Source: Clostridiales bacterium (GTDB taxonomy: Bacteria; Bacillota; Clostridia; Lachnospirales; Lachnospiraceae). From it: 64,000 nt of DNA. The DNA lies in contig JAJBTU010000024.1 of the NCBI GenBank assembly GCA_020860715.1, forward strand, positions 47,824 to 111,823, given 5' to 3'. The notes beneath the pieces were generated by a model that searched no databases, was not told the DNA's origin, and saw only the letters and a list, made by a program, of their open reading frames with translations. This document shows positions 43,449-53,549 of the stretch, piece by piece; positions within the stretch are counted from its first letter, which is position 1; the number at the start of each line of letters is the position of its first letter. The position numbers and the translations under genes were made by a program.

Positions 43449-44207
43449 CTAGCGCCCAAACTTTCCAAGAAATTCACGGATGCGGGTATGGTCGGCATCA
43501 AACACTTCGTCCGGCTTTCCCTCGAGGGCCACAACCCCTTTATCCATGAAGATCACACGATCGGAAATTTCGCGGGCAAAAGACATTTCATGCGTGACGA
43601 TCACCATCGTCATTTTCAGATCGGCCAGCGACCGGATGACTTTCAGCACTTCACCGGTCAGCTCCGGATCAAGAGCGGAGGTCGGCTCATCGAAAAAGAG
43701 AATCTTCGGGTTCAGCGCAAGGGCGCGGGCAATCGCAACGCGCTGGCACTGCCCTCCGGAGAGCTGACAGGGATAGGCATCTGCCTTATCCGAGAGCCCC
43801 ATCTTCTGCAAAAGGTCTTCCGCCTGTTTATACACCTCGTCCTTCGGACGCTTCTGGATGGTGATCGGTGCGTCCGTAATATTCTTCATCACGGAAAAAT
43901 GCGGAAAAAGGTTGAAATTCTGAAATACCAGCCCAAAATAGGAATGGATCTGTTTCAGTCTGGCGCCTTTCGGGAAATTCTGTCTGCCGTCCGCTTCCAC
44001 CCAGGCCGCCTTTTCTCCCATATAGAGAATCTCGCCCCCGTCAATCTGCTCCAGCATGGTCGCACAGCGCAGGAGGGTGGATTTGCCTGATCCGGAAGGT
44101 CCTATGATGGATAAAATCTCCCCCTCATTCACAGAAAGAGAAATATCATGGATAACCTCCAGACCGTCAAACTGTTTTTTGATATGGTTCATTTCCAGCA
44201 GCTTCAT
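43449..44207 (-). CDS. polar amino-acid ABC importer ATPase
   Basis: 252 residues, GlnQ/HisP type. Walker [10 protein letters not shown], signature LSGGQCQR, Walker [14 protein letters not shown], and the [10 protein letters not shown] switch that is typical of the polar amino-acid uptake group. It is the last gene of a three-gene operon (binding protein, permease, ATPase) with an 10-nt gap to the permease, and is followed by a terminator. The insert [19 protein letters not shown] near the Q-loop is normal for the family. Confidence 0.94.
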   Translation of the reverse strand: MKLLEMNHIKKQFDGLEVIHDISLSVNEGEILSIIGPSGSGKSTLLRCATMLEQIDGGEILYMGEKAAWVEADGRQNFPKGARLKQIHSYFGLVFQNFNLFPHFSVMKNITDAPITIQKRPKDEVYKQAEDLLQKMGLSDKADAYPCQLSGGQCQRVAIARALALNPKILFFDEPTSALDPELTGEVLKVIRSLADLKMTMVIVTHEMSFAREISDRVIFMDKGVVALEGKPDEVFDADHTRIREFLGKFGR

Positions 44208-44217
44208 GTCCGCTCCT

Positions 44218-44868
44218 TTACTGATAATAATTCAGGCACTTTTCGATCCGTTCCATCACAACCGCCACAACCAGGTTGAATACATAATAGAAAACGGCCG
44301 CCACAACAAACGGCATGAACGTCGTCTGCGACGCCGCGATCTGTTTGGCAATGGTAAACATCTCCGCATAGGCCAGCGAAAAACTCAGCGAAGTATCCTT
44401 GACAAGTGTAATCACCTCATTCGTCACGGACGGCAGAATCCGTTTTACCACCTGCGGAAAAATAATCCGGAAGAAGCACTGCACCCTGCCATACCCCAGC
44501 ACCTGCGCCGCCTCATATTGGCCTGCCGGCATGGATTCAATGCCGGAGCGGTATATCTCGGCAAAATACGCCGCATAGTTCAGCGCAAATCCGATGATGA
44601 TCGCCGTAAAGCGGTATCCTCCGCCGATCTTCATGCCAAACAGATAGTAAGGCCCGAAATAAACCACCAGAAGCTGCAGCATCAGCGGCGTCCCGCGCAT
44701 TACGGAGATATAGACTTTTGTGATCGTGCGGAGAATGGTGTTTTTAGACATTCTTCCAAACGCGATCAGCAGGCCGAGCGGCAAAGAAAAGATCAGGGTG
44801 AGCGCAAAAATCCCCATGGATTTCAGCATACCGCTGCTCAGTTGTTCTAACATGACTGAAAATTTCAT
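44218..44868 (-). CDS. polar amino-acid ABC importer permease
   Basis: 216 residues from ATG 44868 ([18 protein letters not shown]). Five helices and the HisM/GlnP signature [12 protein letters not shown], plus the EAA-like segment [17 protein letters not shown]-type (here [19 protein letters not shown]) that docks the ATPase. The 27 residues before the ATG in the track are unlike the family and are left out. A stem-loop separates it from the binding-protein gene, which would lower its expression relative to that gene. Confidence 0.92.
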   Translation of the reverse strand: MKFSVMLEQLSSGMLKSMGIFALTLIFSLPLGLLIAFGRMSKNTILRTITKVYISVMRGTPLMLQLLVVYFGPYYLFGMKIGGGYRFTAIIIGFALNYAAYFAEIYRSGIESMPAGQYEAAQVLGYGRVQCFFRIIFPQVVKRILPSVTNEVITLVKDTSLSFSLAYAEMFTIAKQIAASQTTFMPFVVAAVFYYVFNLVVAVVMERIEKCLNYYQ

Positions 44869-44930
44869 AATGATGTACCTGCGCGTACCGCGGCGCAGTT
44901 CCTTTCTGTGCTTTCCTGTTGAACGGGAAA

Positions 44931-44956
44931 GGGCATCCCGTCTTCGCAAGATGCCC
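44931..44956 (-). terminator. intercistronic stem-loop between binding protein and permease
   Basis: GGGCATC/GATGCCC stem with a 12-nt loop and a short T run (minus strand). Such hairpins after solute-binding-protein genes commonly attenuate downstream transcription or protect the 3' end. Confidence 0.55.
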
Positions 44957-45007
44957 TCATCTTCTGGTGTTCTGTGTTCGGATTACAGAGAACCCGCCGC
45001 AGAGATA

Positions 45008-45859
45008 TTACTCCGCCGCCGCTTCCGTAACAGCCTCGGTCTCCGCCTCAGTCTCAGCCTCATCCAGAATGCCGTCGCCTAAGCATACCATATCGCCAAG
45101 GTCATACTTTTCCGCCAGCTCAGCCACGGTACCGTCCTCGACCAGCGCCAGCAGCGCCTCGTTTACGGTGTCGCGAAGTTCTTCGTCGTCCATCCGGAAG
45201 CCAATGCCGTACTGCTCAGAATTCAGTTCTTCATCCAGAATGATATAGCCTTCTTTTTCTTTGATCTGATACTGTGCCACTCCAATGTCCATCGCAACCG
45301 CATCAATGCTGCCGGCCTGCAGTTCTACAAATGCCGTGTTGTAATCCGCGAACTCCTGCAGAGTACCAAAGGTCGCCGCAAGATCTTCCTGATCTCCGCC
45401 TTCGCTCAGCAGCTCCAGTGCAGCGGATGCAGCCTGTACGCCTACGATCTTGCCCTCAAGATCCGCAAGGCCCGTGATACCGGACTCTTCCGATACTACA
45501 ATCACCTGGCTGTTGTCCACATACGGATAGGACCACAGATAATCATCCTCACGGCCGTTGATTGTAAAACCGCTCCAGATACAGTCGATAGAGCCGGACT
45601 CAAGTTCCAGGTCCTTGGAATCCCAGTCGATCGGGGTCTTGACAAGTTCCCAGCCTTCCAGGTCGCAGACAGCCTGTGCCAGTTCCAGGTCAAATCCGGT
45701 ATACTCTCCGTCGTCATCCATGTAACCATACGGCGGATACTCCGCATCAAATCCGACGATAAAGGTTGTCCTTTCTTCCTCCGCCATGCCAATCGTTCCC
45801 ATTGCCATGGAAAGAGCAAGAGCCGCGGCCATTCCGGATGCCATCAGTTTTCTTTTCAT
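45008..45859 (-). CDS. amino-acid binding protein (periplasmic-type, SBP family 3)
   Basis: 283 residues. Signal peptide MKRKLMASGMAAALALSMAM; no lipobox cysteine follows, unusual for a Gram-positive binding protein. The fold markers FIVGFDAEYPPYGYMDDDGEYTGFD and SGSIDCIWSGFTINGRED are typical of family 3 binding proteins for polar or cystine-like amino acids. The C-terminus ends in a Glu/Ala/Thr tail (EAETEAETEAVTEAAAE). First gene of the operon. Cysteines present (CDLEGW, DCIW) could form a disulfide. Confidence 0.93.
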   Translation of the reverse strand: MKRKLMASGMAAALALSMAMGTIGMAEEERTTFIVGFDAEYPPYGYMDDDGEYTGFDLELAQAVCDLEGWELVKTPIDWDSKDLELESGSIDCIWSGFTINGREDDYLWSYPYVDNSQVIVVSEESGITGLADLEGKIVGVQAASAALELLSEGGDQEDLAATFGTLQEFADYNTAFVELQAGSIDAVAMDIGVAQYQIKEKEGYIILDEELNSEQYGIGFRMDDEELRDTVNEALLALVEDGTVAELAEKYDLGDMVCLGDGILDEAETEAETEAVTEAAAE

Positions 45860-45956
45860 AATCGTTCTCCTCCATTTGTTTATACCCGCGCCATGCGAAG
45901 ATGGACGCGGTGCCGTTTCCCGCTGAAAACGGAAAACAATTATTAAGTTACCTTCT

Positions 45957-47684
45957 TTATTTGTTGTACTCTCTGAGCGTACTTCTGTATTTCAGAATCC
46001 AGACGCCAAAGAGGATCATCCAGCCAAGCTGGCCGATTCCGGTGAGGATTCCGGTAATTTCAAGATTCACAATACCGGAAAGGATGCTGACAATGGCGGT
46101 CAGGGCAATCACCATCTTCACCGCCGCAACATAAACCGATGCGTTTCCGTACCGTTCCCCGTTCACCGCGTTTTTCTGAATCGTCTTTATCGTCGCCAGC
46201 CAGCAGAAGAAATACATGATAACCGCCAGCGTCAGAATGATTGCCACTGCCAGCGTCACGACCGCAATCGTGATCAGGCTCGTGGTCCCGGCATTCCAGG
46301 CCGCAATCACAAAAATCACGCACACTACCAGAACCAGCAAAAGAACCAGACAGGAAGCCACCATGTTCAGAATAGCCGTTATCTTCATAAACAGAAAACC
46401 GGTCCCCGGCATTTTTTCATCCGCATTGCGTGCGGTAATCCAAAGAGTCCACAGCGAAACACACAGCAAAAGATCCGGTACGCGAATCACAAGATTCAGA
46501 ACAGGCGCGCCGCTGTCAAGCTGCGCCATCGCTGCCTGGAACATCGTAACATACCCGCTGATCTGTGACGGAAACGGCAGCAGCGTCAGAAGTTTCGCGA
46601 ACTGCTCGTAGTTCAGCTGCCGCATGAAAACCGCCGCAGCTGCGCTCACAAAATATACGGTCTGCAGAAGGGCAATCACAAGCAAAAGCGGAGAGGAAAG
46701 CGCATCCTGCGCGGCCAGCATGATACGGTGTGCCGTACCGGAATGTTTGCTTCCCTGGTGTCCGGAACCCGAATATCCCTGCGGGGACTGCTGATACGGC
46801 GGCACATTCATCCGCTGCACCTGCGGTGCCGGTCTTGATCCATTCCCCTGCATGCTCTGCGCATTCGCCGGGACATCCTGTGCCGCTGCCGGAATGTCTG
46901 ACGGTACCTCTGCAGAGGTATCCTGCACGGTGATATCGCTTTCTGCAGGAACCGATGCCGGACGCCTTGGCGGCCGGGACGCCGACCTGCCGGACTCTCC
47001 TCCGATCTGCTCTTTGTCTGTCACATGTCCGCCCTGCACATCTCTGCGGATGACCCCCTGCGCGCCGCTGTACTGCGCCATGGAATCCTGTCCATATATC
47101 TGCGGGCCGCTCTTTGTCCTGCGCGTACGGGAACGTGCTGCCCGCTGTGCACTCTGCTGTGTACTCTGTTCCGCCTCCTGCGGGTTTTCCTCCCCGGATA
47201 TCTGTCCCTTTGCCTCATCCGCTTTCTGCGGTTCCGGCTCCGGTGATTTGTCTTCCCTCAAATCCGGCTTTGCAGGATTCTCAGAAGGAGCAGATGCCCC
47301 GGCTGCCGCTGTCTGAGCCGGTTCCCCGGCATGGTCATCCCCTTCTGCGGTCTTTTCTTCTGCAGTCTTCTCCGCTGCCGCTTTCATCAGGGTTTCCACT
47401 TCCACCGGTTTATGTGATTCTGCTTCCGTCTCTTCTTCCTGCGCCGCAGTATCTTCTGAGATCACTGTCAGTTCAGGTTCCGCAGCCTGTTTCCGCGAAG
47501 AGGACACTTCCTCCTCCCGCACCTTTGCCCACATCTCTTTGAGCTGCTCTTCCATCTTTTCAACAGAATCTTCCTGTGTGCCGCTTTCCGGGCCATCGTC
47601 CATTTCTACATACAGATTCCCACACTCACTGCAGATTGTACTGTCATCGCTCCCTATATTGCCACATACAATACAGCGTTTCAT
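45957..47684 (-). CDS. zinc-ribbon membrane protein with disordered linker
   Basis: 575 residues from ATG 47684 (MKRCIVCGNIGSDDSTICSECGN). An N-terminal CxxC-x10-CxxC zinc ribbon, then about 330 residues of Glu/Ala/Gln/Ser-rich disordered sequence. About five or six C-terminal helices end the protein (LLLVIALLQTVYFVSAAA; FLFMKITAILNMVASCLVL; VIAAWN and so on). The zinc ribbon plus membrane layout is frequent in Firmicutes proteins of unknown role. A good promoter (TTGCTA/TATAAT) precedes the gene. Function unknown. Confidence 0.8.
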   Translation of the reverse strand: MKRCIVCGNIGSDDSTICSECGNLYVEMDDGPESGTQEDSVEKMEEQLKEMWAKVREEEVSSSRKQAAEPELTVISEDTAAQEEETEAESHKPVEVETLMKAAAEKTAEEKTAEGDDHAGEPAQTAAAGASAPSENPAKPDLREDKSPEPEPQKADEAKGQISGEENPQEAEQSTQQSAQRAARSRTRRTKSGPQIYGQDSMAQYSGAQGVIRRDVQGGHVTDKEQIGGESGRSASRPPRRPASVPAESDITVQDTSAEVPSDIPAAAQDVPANAQSMQGNGSRPAPQVQRMNVPPYQQSPQGYSGSGHQGSKHSGTAHRIMLAAQDALSSPLLLVIALLQTVYFVSAAAAVFMRQLNYEQFAKLLTLLPFPSQISGYVTMFQAAMAQLDSGAPVLNLVIRVPDLLLCVSLWTLWITARNADEKMPGTGFLFMKITAILNMVASCLVLLLVLVVCVIFVIAAWNAGTTSLITIAVVTLAVAIILTLAVIMYFFCWLATIKTIQKNAVNGERYGNASVYVAAVKMVIALTAIVSILSGIVNLEITGILTGIGQLGWMILFGVWILKYRSTLREYNK

Positions 47685-47827
47685 CCCTGTTCCGTTCCTC
47701 CTGTTCTGACTGTCCCCGAACCCCCGCAGCTTCCGGGGTCCCTCCTGGCTTTCCGTTCGCAGGCCATTCATCCGGGTTCAGCCGGCTTTCTCACGTCCCC
47801 GGCATACCAGGGCACAACTCATTTGTG

Positions 47828-47856
47828 ATTATAACCTATTCTTGCGGTCATAGCAA
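47828..47856 (-). promoter_or_regulatory. promoter of the zinc-ribbon gene
   Basis: TTGCTA (47856-47851) and TATAAT (47833-47828), spacer 17 nt, minus strand, about 145 nt before the start codon. Confidence 0.65.
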
Positions 47857-47941
47857 GAAAAAAATGGTAACGGTCAATAATCCGGAGCGTTCTGTGGGAT
47901 TCTGCGTCTTCCCCTGCAGGAGAGTGCTGATCCGGGAGAGA

Positions 47942-49231
47942 TCACGCTTTCTCCGCCAGCATTTTATCCAGGCTGACCAGCTTCACACTGAGCACGAAAA
48001 TCTCTGTTGCCAGCGCCAGCTCTTCTTCCGTCGGGAAGGAAGGCGCAATGCGGATATTGCAGTCCTTTGGATCTTTTCCGTACGGAAACGTTGCCCCGGC
48101 GCCGGTCATTGTCACTCCCGCCTCCTTCGCCTTCGCCACGATCTTTTTTGCGCAGCCATCCAGCGAATCAAACGAGATAAAATAACCTCCCTTCGGCTTC
48201 GTCCAGGTGCCGATCTCCAGACCGCCGAGTTCACGCTCAAGGCCCTGTTCTACCGCCTCAAACTTTGGCCGCAGGATCGCCGCATGTTTTCTCATATGTT
48301 CATGAACGCCATCCATATCTTTAAAAAAGCGCACATGACGCAGCTGATTCAGCTTGTCATGACCGATCGTCTGATAAAACAGCGCGCGCCGCGCATCCGC
48401 AAGGTTCGCCTCTGATGCGGCGAACGCCGCAATTCCGGAACCCGGAAAAGATACCTTTGAGGTCGAAATGAATTTATAAACAAGGTCTTCATTGCCGGCT
48501 TTCGTTGCTTCTGTCAGAAGTTCCAGAATCACATCCCGATCGTCATCATAAAGATGATGAATGGAATAGGCATTGTCCCAGAAAATACGGAAATCTTTTG
48601 CCGCCGGTTTCAGGTTCGCGAAGCGGAGCACGGTCTCATCCGAATACGATATGCCGGTCGGATTCGAATACTTCGGCACACACCAGATCCCCTTGATCAG
48701 CGGATCGTTCGCTGCCAGCCGCTCCACCAGATCCATATCCGGTCCGGTCGGCAGCAGCGGAACATTGATCATCTCAATTCCAAAAAACTCCGTAATACCA
48801 AAATGCCGATCATACCCGGGTACCGGACAGAGGAACTTCACTTTTTCCAGCTGTCCCCACGGCGTATGCCCGCAGACGCCCATGGACATCGCCCGGGCTA
48901 CTGTATCAAACATCACATTCAGACTGGAATTCCCGTAGATCAGAATATTCTTTTCCGGCACTTCAGACATGTCCGCCAGCAGCTTTCTCGCCTCCGGTAT
49001 TCCATCCATCACACCGTAATTTCTGCAGTCCACACCGGAAGAACAGGTCAGATCCGCTGAACTGCTCAAAACATCCATCATGCCATTGGAAAGATCCAGC
49101 TGCGCTTTCGAAGGCTTTCCTCTCGACATATCCAGCTTCAGATCCTTCGCTTTCATCTCATTGTATCTTGTCTCCACAACTGCACGCTCTGCCAGAAGCT
49201 GCTCACGGTTCATACTCTTATACGGTTTCAT
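47942..49231 (-). CDS. PLP-dependent aminotransferase (aspartate aminotransferase, class I-like)
   Basis: 429 residues from ATG 49231 (MKPYKSMNREQLLAERAVVE), GGAGGAG upstream. The segment SRGKPSKAQLDLSNGM, the PLP lysine in FISTSKVSFPGSGIAAF, and RIAPSFPT at the C-terminus match the aspartate-type aminotransferase group of PF12897. It likely moves amino groups between aspartate or a related amino acid and 2-oxoglutarate. A clean promoter and a 7-bp inverted repeat lie upstream. Confidence 0.88.
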   Translation of the reverse strand: MKPYKSMNREQLLAERAVVETRYNEMKAKDLKLDMSRGKPSKAQLDLSNGMMDVLSSSADLTCSSGVDCRNYGVMDGIPEARKLLADMSEVPEKNILIYGNSSLNVMFDTVARAMSMGVCGHTPWGQLEKVKFLCPVPGYDRHFGITEFFGIEMINVPLLPTGPDMDLVERLAANDPLIKGIWCVPKYSNPTGISYSDETVLRFANLKPAAKDFRIFWDNAYSIHHLYDDDRDVILELLTEATKAGNEDLVYKFISTSKVSFPGSGIAAFAASEANLADARRALFYQTIGHDKLNQLRHVRFFKDMDGVHEHMRKHAAILRPKFEAVEQGLERELGGLEIGTWTKPKGGYFISFDSLDGCAKKIVAKAKEAGVTMTGAGATFPYGKDPKDCNIRIAPSFPTEEELALATEIFVLSVKLVSLDKMLAEKA

Positions 49232-49260
49232 AATGTCTCCTCCAGTTTGTTCTTGGTGTC

Positions 49261-49331
49261 TTTGTGCAGCGCACAAATGTCCGTCCAAATTTTGCCTTAC
49301 CTATTCTATCCCCATCAGAACCATCCGTCAA
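49261..49331 (-). promoter_or_regulatory. aminotransferase promoter and adjacent inverted repeat
   Basis: TTGACG (49331-49326) and TAGAAT (49308-49303), spacer 17 nt, minus strand. TTTGTGC-AGC-GCACAAA (49261-49277) follows about 26 nt downstream of the -10 box, before the ribosome binding site; it could be an operator or a leader hairpin. Confidence 0.65.
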
Positions 49332-49454
49332 GTAGTTATCGAAACAACCCCAAACCACCCGACGGGCACAGAAAATCCCCGTGCCGGTACGCGGAATGCA
49401 AAATGCCCGCTCCTTTACGAGGATTTCTCCGTTCATCTTCTATGCTTATTTCTG

Positions 49455-51575
49455 TTATGAATTCTGCACGCCATCGCCCGGCTGCGCTTCCGCGGTTTCC
49501 TGCGTTTCCGCCTGCGGCTGCCCGTCTGCGGTCTCTTCCGCCTTCGCCTGCGGCTGCGCTTCCACTGTTTCCTGTGTTTCCGCCTGCGGCTGCGTTTCTG
49601 CGATCTCTTCCGCCTTCGCCTGCGGCTGCGCTTCCTCCGTTCGTTCGGTGATTCGGGAGGTGATCTTCTTCTCCTTCTTCTCCCCCTCGCACTGACGGAA
49701 AATCTCCATAAACTCCTTGCCCGTAATAGTCTCTTTCTCGATCAGGAATTCCGCGATCTTATCCATCGTCCTGCGGTGCTCAGTGAGCAGACGTTTCGCC
49801 TCGTCGTAGGAGTCTTTTAAGATCTGCATGACTTCCTTATCGACCTCAGCCGCGGTCGCGTCGGAGCAGTTCATCACCGGACGGTTGTCCAGATACTGGG
49901 ACGCCGTCACTTCCAGGCCGATCAGGCCGAACTTCTTCGACATACCGTACTGGGTCACCATCGCGCGCGCGACCCGCGTCGCCTGCTCGATATCATTCGC
50001 CGCGCCGGTCGTGACCGTATCGAAGACGATCTCCTCCGCCGCACGTCCCGCCACGTACTCTACCAGCCTCGCACGGATCTCCTTTTCGGTATTAAGGTAT
50101 TTCTCCTCCTCCGGCACATTCATGACATAACCGAGAGCGCCCATCGTACGCGGCACAATCGTGATCTTCTGGACCGGCTCGGAATCCTTCTGCAATGCGC
50201 TCACCAGCGCATGACCTACCTCATGATAAGAGACAATGCGGCGTTCTTCCTTGCTGAGAACGCGGTTCTTTTTCTCCTGGCCGACCAGTACGACTTCCAC
50301 CGCCTCAAACAGATCCTGCTGTGAAACCGCCTTGCGGCCCTTTTTCACCGCGAGGATCGCGGCTTCATTGATCATATTCGCCAGATCGGAGCCCACCGCT
50401 CCGGACGTCGCCAGCGCGATGGCATCCAGATCGACGGTCTCATCCATGCTGACATCTTTCGAGTGTACCTTCAGCGTCTCAACACGGCCCTTCAGGTCCG
50501 GCTTGTCCACTATGACACGGCGGTCAAAACGTCCCGGCCGCAGCAGCGCCTGATCCAGCACCTCCGGACGGTTCGTCGCCGCCAGTACAATCAGGCCCTT
50601 GGACGGCTCAAAACCATCCATCTCGGCAAGCAGCTGGTTCAGTGTCTGCTCACGCTCATCATTCCCGCCGCCATAACGGGTATCACGGCTCTTCGCCACC
50701 GCGTCAATCTCATCGATAAATATAATGCACGGCGCGTTCTTCTTTGCTTCCTCGAACAGATCCCGCACGCGGGACGCGCCGACGCCAACAAACATCTCGA
50801 CAAAATCAGATCCCGAAAGGGAGAAGAACGGGCACTTCGCCTCGCCGGCAATCGCCCTCGCCAGCAGCGTCTTGCCGGTACCCGGAGGGCCGACCAAAAG
50901 AGCGCCCTTCGGCAGCTTCGCGCCAATCTCTGTATATTTCTGCGGATTTTCCAGAAAATCCACTACCTCCTGCAAAGACTCTTTTGCCTCATCCTGCCCG
51001 GCCACATCCTTGAATGTCACGCCAGTCTCTTTCTGAATATAGACCTTCGCCTTGCTTTTGCCGACACCCATGACGCCGCCGCTGCCGTTGGTCATTCTGC
51101 GCATCGCAAAGGCAAAAATCACCCATATAATGATCAGCGGAGCAAAACTCAGAATCAGACTCCAGATATAACTGGAAGTCGTATCCGGTATATTCTGTGT
51201 AAACGTCACTCCCGCCTGATCCAGACGGGCTACCAGATTCGGGTCATCCGGATTTCCTGTATAATAAGTCACCGATCCCGACACAGAGCTGAGATATTCG
51301 GAAGACGTATCGCTTTTCAGCGTAATCTCTATCTCATCCGAATAAACTGTGACAGAATCTACCCGCCCTTCTTCAAGCAGTTCGAGAAACTCATCATACG
51401 TAATTTCCACGGAGGACGAGCCGCTTCCAAAGCTGCTGTTCACCAGCGCCATGATAAGCAGTGTGACCAGTGTTACCGCCAGAAAGATAATAAATGTATT
51501 ATTATTCCTGCCGGGACGGTTATTCGGCCCCTGATCCCGGTCATTTCGGCGATTATCATTTTGATTATTGTCCAT
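49455..51575 (-). CDS. ftsH: ATP-dependent zinc metalloprotease FtsH
   Basis: 706 residues. Two helices (about 26-46 and 143-163) with an outside domain between, AAA+ module with Walker A GPPGTGKT and Walker B IIFIDEID, second region GVGASRVRD, arginine finger RPGRFDR, and the zinc site HEVGH (HExxH). It degrades damaged and short-lived membrane and cytosolic proteins. The C-terminus has a Gln/Ala/Glu/Pro repeat tail of about 55 residues ([16 protein letters not shown]) beyond the usual end. GCAGGAGGCAACCG precedes the ATG. A promoter at 51862 and a long hairpin leader lie upstream. Confidence 0.97.
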   Translation of the reverse strand: MDNNQNDNRRNDRDQGPNNRPGRNNNTFIIFLAVTLVTLLIMALVNSSFGSGSSSVEITYDEFLELLEEGRVDSVTVYSDEIEITLKSDTSSEYLSSVSGSVTYYTGNPDDPNLVARLDQAGVTFTQNIPDTTSSYIWSLILSFAPLIIIWVIFAFAMRRMTNGSGGVMGVGKSKAKVYIQKETGVTFKDVAGQDEAKESLQEVVDFLENPQKYTEIGAKLPKGALLVGPPGTGKTLLARAIAGEAKCPFFSLSGSDFVEMFVGVGASRVRDLFEEAKKNAPCIIFIDEIDAVAKSRDTRYGGGNDEREQTLNQLLAEMDGFEPSKGLIVLAATNRPEVLDQALLRPGRFDRRVIVDKPDLKGRVETLKVHSKDVSMDETVDLDAIALATSGAVGSDLANMINEAAILAVKKGRKAVSQQDLFEAVEVVLVGQEKKNRVLSKEERRIVSYHEVGHALVSALQKDSEPVQKITIVPRTMGALGYVMNVPEEEKYLNTEKEIRARLVEYVAGRAAEEIVFDTVTTGAANDIEQATRVARAMVTQYGMSKKFGLIGLEVTASQYLDNRPVMNCSDATAAEVDKEVMQILKDSYDEAKRLLTEHRRTMDKIAEFLIEKETITGKEFMEIFRQCEGEKKEKKITSRITERTEEAQPQAKAEEIAETQPQAETQETVEAQPQAKAEETADGQPQAETQETAEAQPGDGVQNS

Positions 51576-51624
51576 TCGGTTGCCTCCTGCTCTCTCTGTA
51601 ACCTGGAAACCGACTGCTGTTCAA

Positions 51625-51824
51625 AAACCTGCACCGTCTGTCTTTTCATTTCGATGCTGTTCTATTGTTCAAAACAGCAGGCCACAGACCGTCTGCTTCG
51701 CAGACATATGCCGCTTACGCGTCATATGTCTGAGGCTGATGGGCGTTCCGCCCATCCCGAAATGAAAATACAGCCTTTAGCAGGTAAACCTGCACCGTCT
51801 GTCTTTTCATTTCGATGCTGTTCT
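51625..51824 (-). repeat. 39-bp direct repeats and hairpins in the ftsH leader
   Basis: AAACCTGCACCGTCTGTCTT... (39 bp) occurs at 51625-51663 and 51786-51824, identical. Between lie GTCTGC-TTC-GCAGAC, CAGACATATG/CATATGTCTG and GATGGGCG-TTC-CGCCCATC hairpins. The whole stretch is inside the predicted ftsH 5' leader and holds no gene. The rest of the 51576-51983 gap contains only the promoter. Confidence 0.85.
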
Positions 51825-51861
51825 GAATTGTTGTTACAAAATGCAATTTCCAGTTCCCCTC

Positions 51862-51890
51862 ATTATAGTTTGCTCCCGAATAGAAATCAA
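51862..51890 (-). promoter_or_regulatory. ftsH promoter
   Basis: TTGATT (51890-51885), 17-nt spacer, TATAAT (51867-51862), minus strand. It implies a leader of about 280 nt before the ftsH ATG. Confidence 0.72.
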
Positions 51891-51983
51891 TACCGGAATT
51901 CTAAACGTTTTGTGAAAAAATATCCGGTGTGCCGCCCGGACAGCCCGCGTTTCTGAAAAAACACGGGTACCGTCACGGCCGTT

Positions 51984-52748
51984 TTATCTGTACCGCGCCG
52001 CGATCTCCGTAATCACCTGCGCGTCATAAGGCCCGAATGCTTTCAGTTTTTTGCTGCCCGCCGCAACCGCCACCTGTGCCGCGATATCCAGCGCGTCCAA
52101 AACAGAAAAATCCGGGAAACAATCCACCCCAAGCACAGAAAGCTCCGTGCAGGCCAGTAAAAAGACTGGCTGCGGCGCCTTTTCAGCCGCTGCCGTCCGC
52201 TCCATCACGCCCGCAAGCCGCGCAGCGAAATCATCGCTGCTGTCATGAATCCCCGTTTTGATGTCGTAAATAAGCGCGTGAACCTCCTCACAGCACGCTT
52301 CATCCGGATAGCAGATCTCCAGCGGAAAATGATTGTACCGTTCATACACTCTCGTCTGCACGGTTCCCAGCGTGCCCAGAATACAGACCCGCGCTCCCGG
52401 CCGGATCCTGTAAATATATTCCAGCGAAGATTCCAGCATATTGATCACCGGAAAATCAGATACCGCCTGAATATCCTCATAAAATGCATGCGCGGTATTA
52501 CACGGCAGAGCGATCCTGCCGACCGGAAGCAGATTCAGCTCCCGGATCCCCTCCTGCAGAGCAGGAAGCGGGTTTTCTTCACTTTTCCCAAGCAGGTACG
52601 CGCTTCGATCCGGGATACCGGACTTATTTAAAATGACGATCTCCGGAAAATCCTGGTCCTTCTGTGTCTCCGTGCAGCTTAAAATCCTGTGGAACAGGGT
52701 CTCCGTCGCTTCACTTCCCATACCACCTAAAATGCCCAGATCATACAT
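51984..52748 (-). CDS. aspartate/glutamate racemase family protein
   Basis: 254 residues. GILGGMGSEATETLF at the N-terminus, catalytic cysteines in ALPCNTAHAF and LLACTELSVLG, and the C-terminal racemase half. The pair of Cys, one per domain, is the two-base mechanism of PLP-independent racemases. It makes D-aspartate or D-glutamate, possible wall precursors, but could act on other amino acids or as a hydantoin-like racemase. Lies upstream of the ftsH promoter in the same orientation. Confidence 0.88.
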   Translation of the reverse strand: MYDLGILGGMGSEATETLFHRILSCTETQKDQDFPEIVILNKSGIPDRSAYLLGKSEENPLPALQEGIRELNLLPVGRIALPCNTAHAFYEDIQAVSDFPVINMLESSLEYIYRIRPGARVCILGTLGTVQTRVYERYNHFPLEICYPDEACCEEVHALIYDIKTGIHDSSDDFAARLAGVMERTAAAEKAPQPVFLLACTELSVLGVDCFPDFSVLDALDIAAQVAVAAGSKKLKAFGPYDAQVITEIAARYR

Positions 52749-52864
52749 AATTATCCGCCTCCTTATCCATACTGTCTCCTGTTGCTGTTACATCGCGCGC
52801 ATCCCCGCGTCAGACACGGCCGCTTCAGCGACATCATTCTCCGCGAAATCCGTTTATCGGACTG

Positions 52865-53461
52865 TCACTCCGTCTCTGCCGCGATCGTCACCGTCGAGAC
52901 GGAATCTCCGGAAATGCCGAATGTAATCGAAGTGTCTCCCTTTTCATAAATCAGGGAAGCCGTCTTTTCCTCGTCCGGATCGCCGTAGGCTTCCAGCACC
53001 TCCTCCTTCGAACTGCCGATCGTGATGCCCTCATCCGTCTCGATCGTATCGTCACGGAAAACAATGGACAAAACATAATCCACATCGTCAACCGGATAGG
53101 TGTTCAGCTTAAAATGAGCATACGTATAGACCTTGTCAAGCCCGTCAAACGCGCAGCTCTCCGACTCAAAATAATCATAATCGCCGCCCAGCGCTTCCAC
53201 GATCGGGGCTGCCTCCGCTCCCATCTCAACCACAGTGCCATCACAGGTAAAAGTAAACCCGTCCGCAGCCGCGGAAGAGGTGCCGGATGCAGCCGTGCTT
53301 CCCGACGAAGCAGAATCCTCATTCACTGAACCGGCCGATGCGTCAGACGAGGACGAACCATTCCCCGAGCCGCAGGCTGTAAGCGTCCATGCCATCACGG
53401 CAGTCATTCCCAGCACCGCACAGCTGCGCACCGTTCTGTTCATCATCTTTCTTAAGTGCAT
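52865..53461 (-). CDS. small secreted lipoprotein
   Basis: 198 residues from ATG 53461; the in-frame ATG at 53467 lies inside the AGGAGGG site. Lipobox LTACGSG, a Ser/Ala/Gly linker of about 45 residues, then a beta domain of about 115 residues (FTFTCDGTVVEMGAEAAPIVEALG ... ITIGSSKEEVLEAYGDPD). The GSSKEEVLEAYG segment resembles BamE/SmpA or YjgB-like repeats. Probably membrane-tethered outside the cell; role unknown. Confidence 0.83.
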   Translation of the reverse strand: MHLRKMMNRTVRSCAVLGMTAVMAWTLTACGSGNGSSSSDASAGSVNEDSASSGSTAASGTSSAAADGFTFTCDGTVVEMGAEAAPIVEALGGDYDYFESESCAFDGLDKVYTYAHFKLNTYPVDDVDYVLSIVFRDDTIETDEGITIGSSKEEVLEAYGDPDEEKTASLIYEKGDTSITFGISGDSVSTVTIAAETE

Positions 53462-53549
53462 TTGCATTCCCTCCTTATTTTGTGTTTCCCTTATCTGGTA
53501 TCTTATTCCTTATGATCTCTTCCGTGCTTCCACAGTCACAATCATAGCT

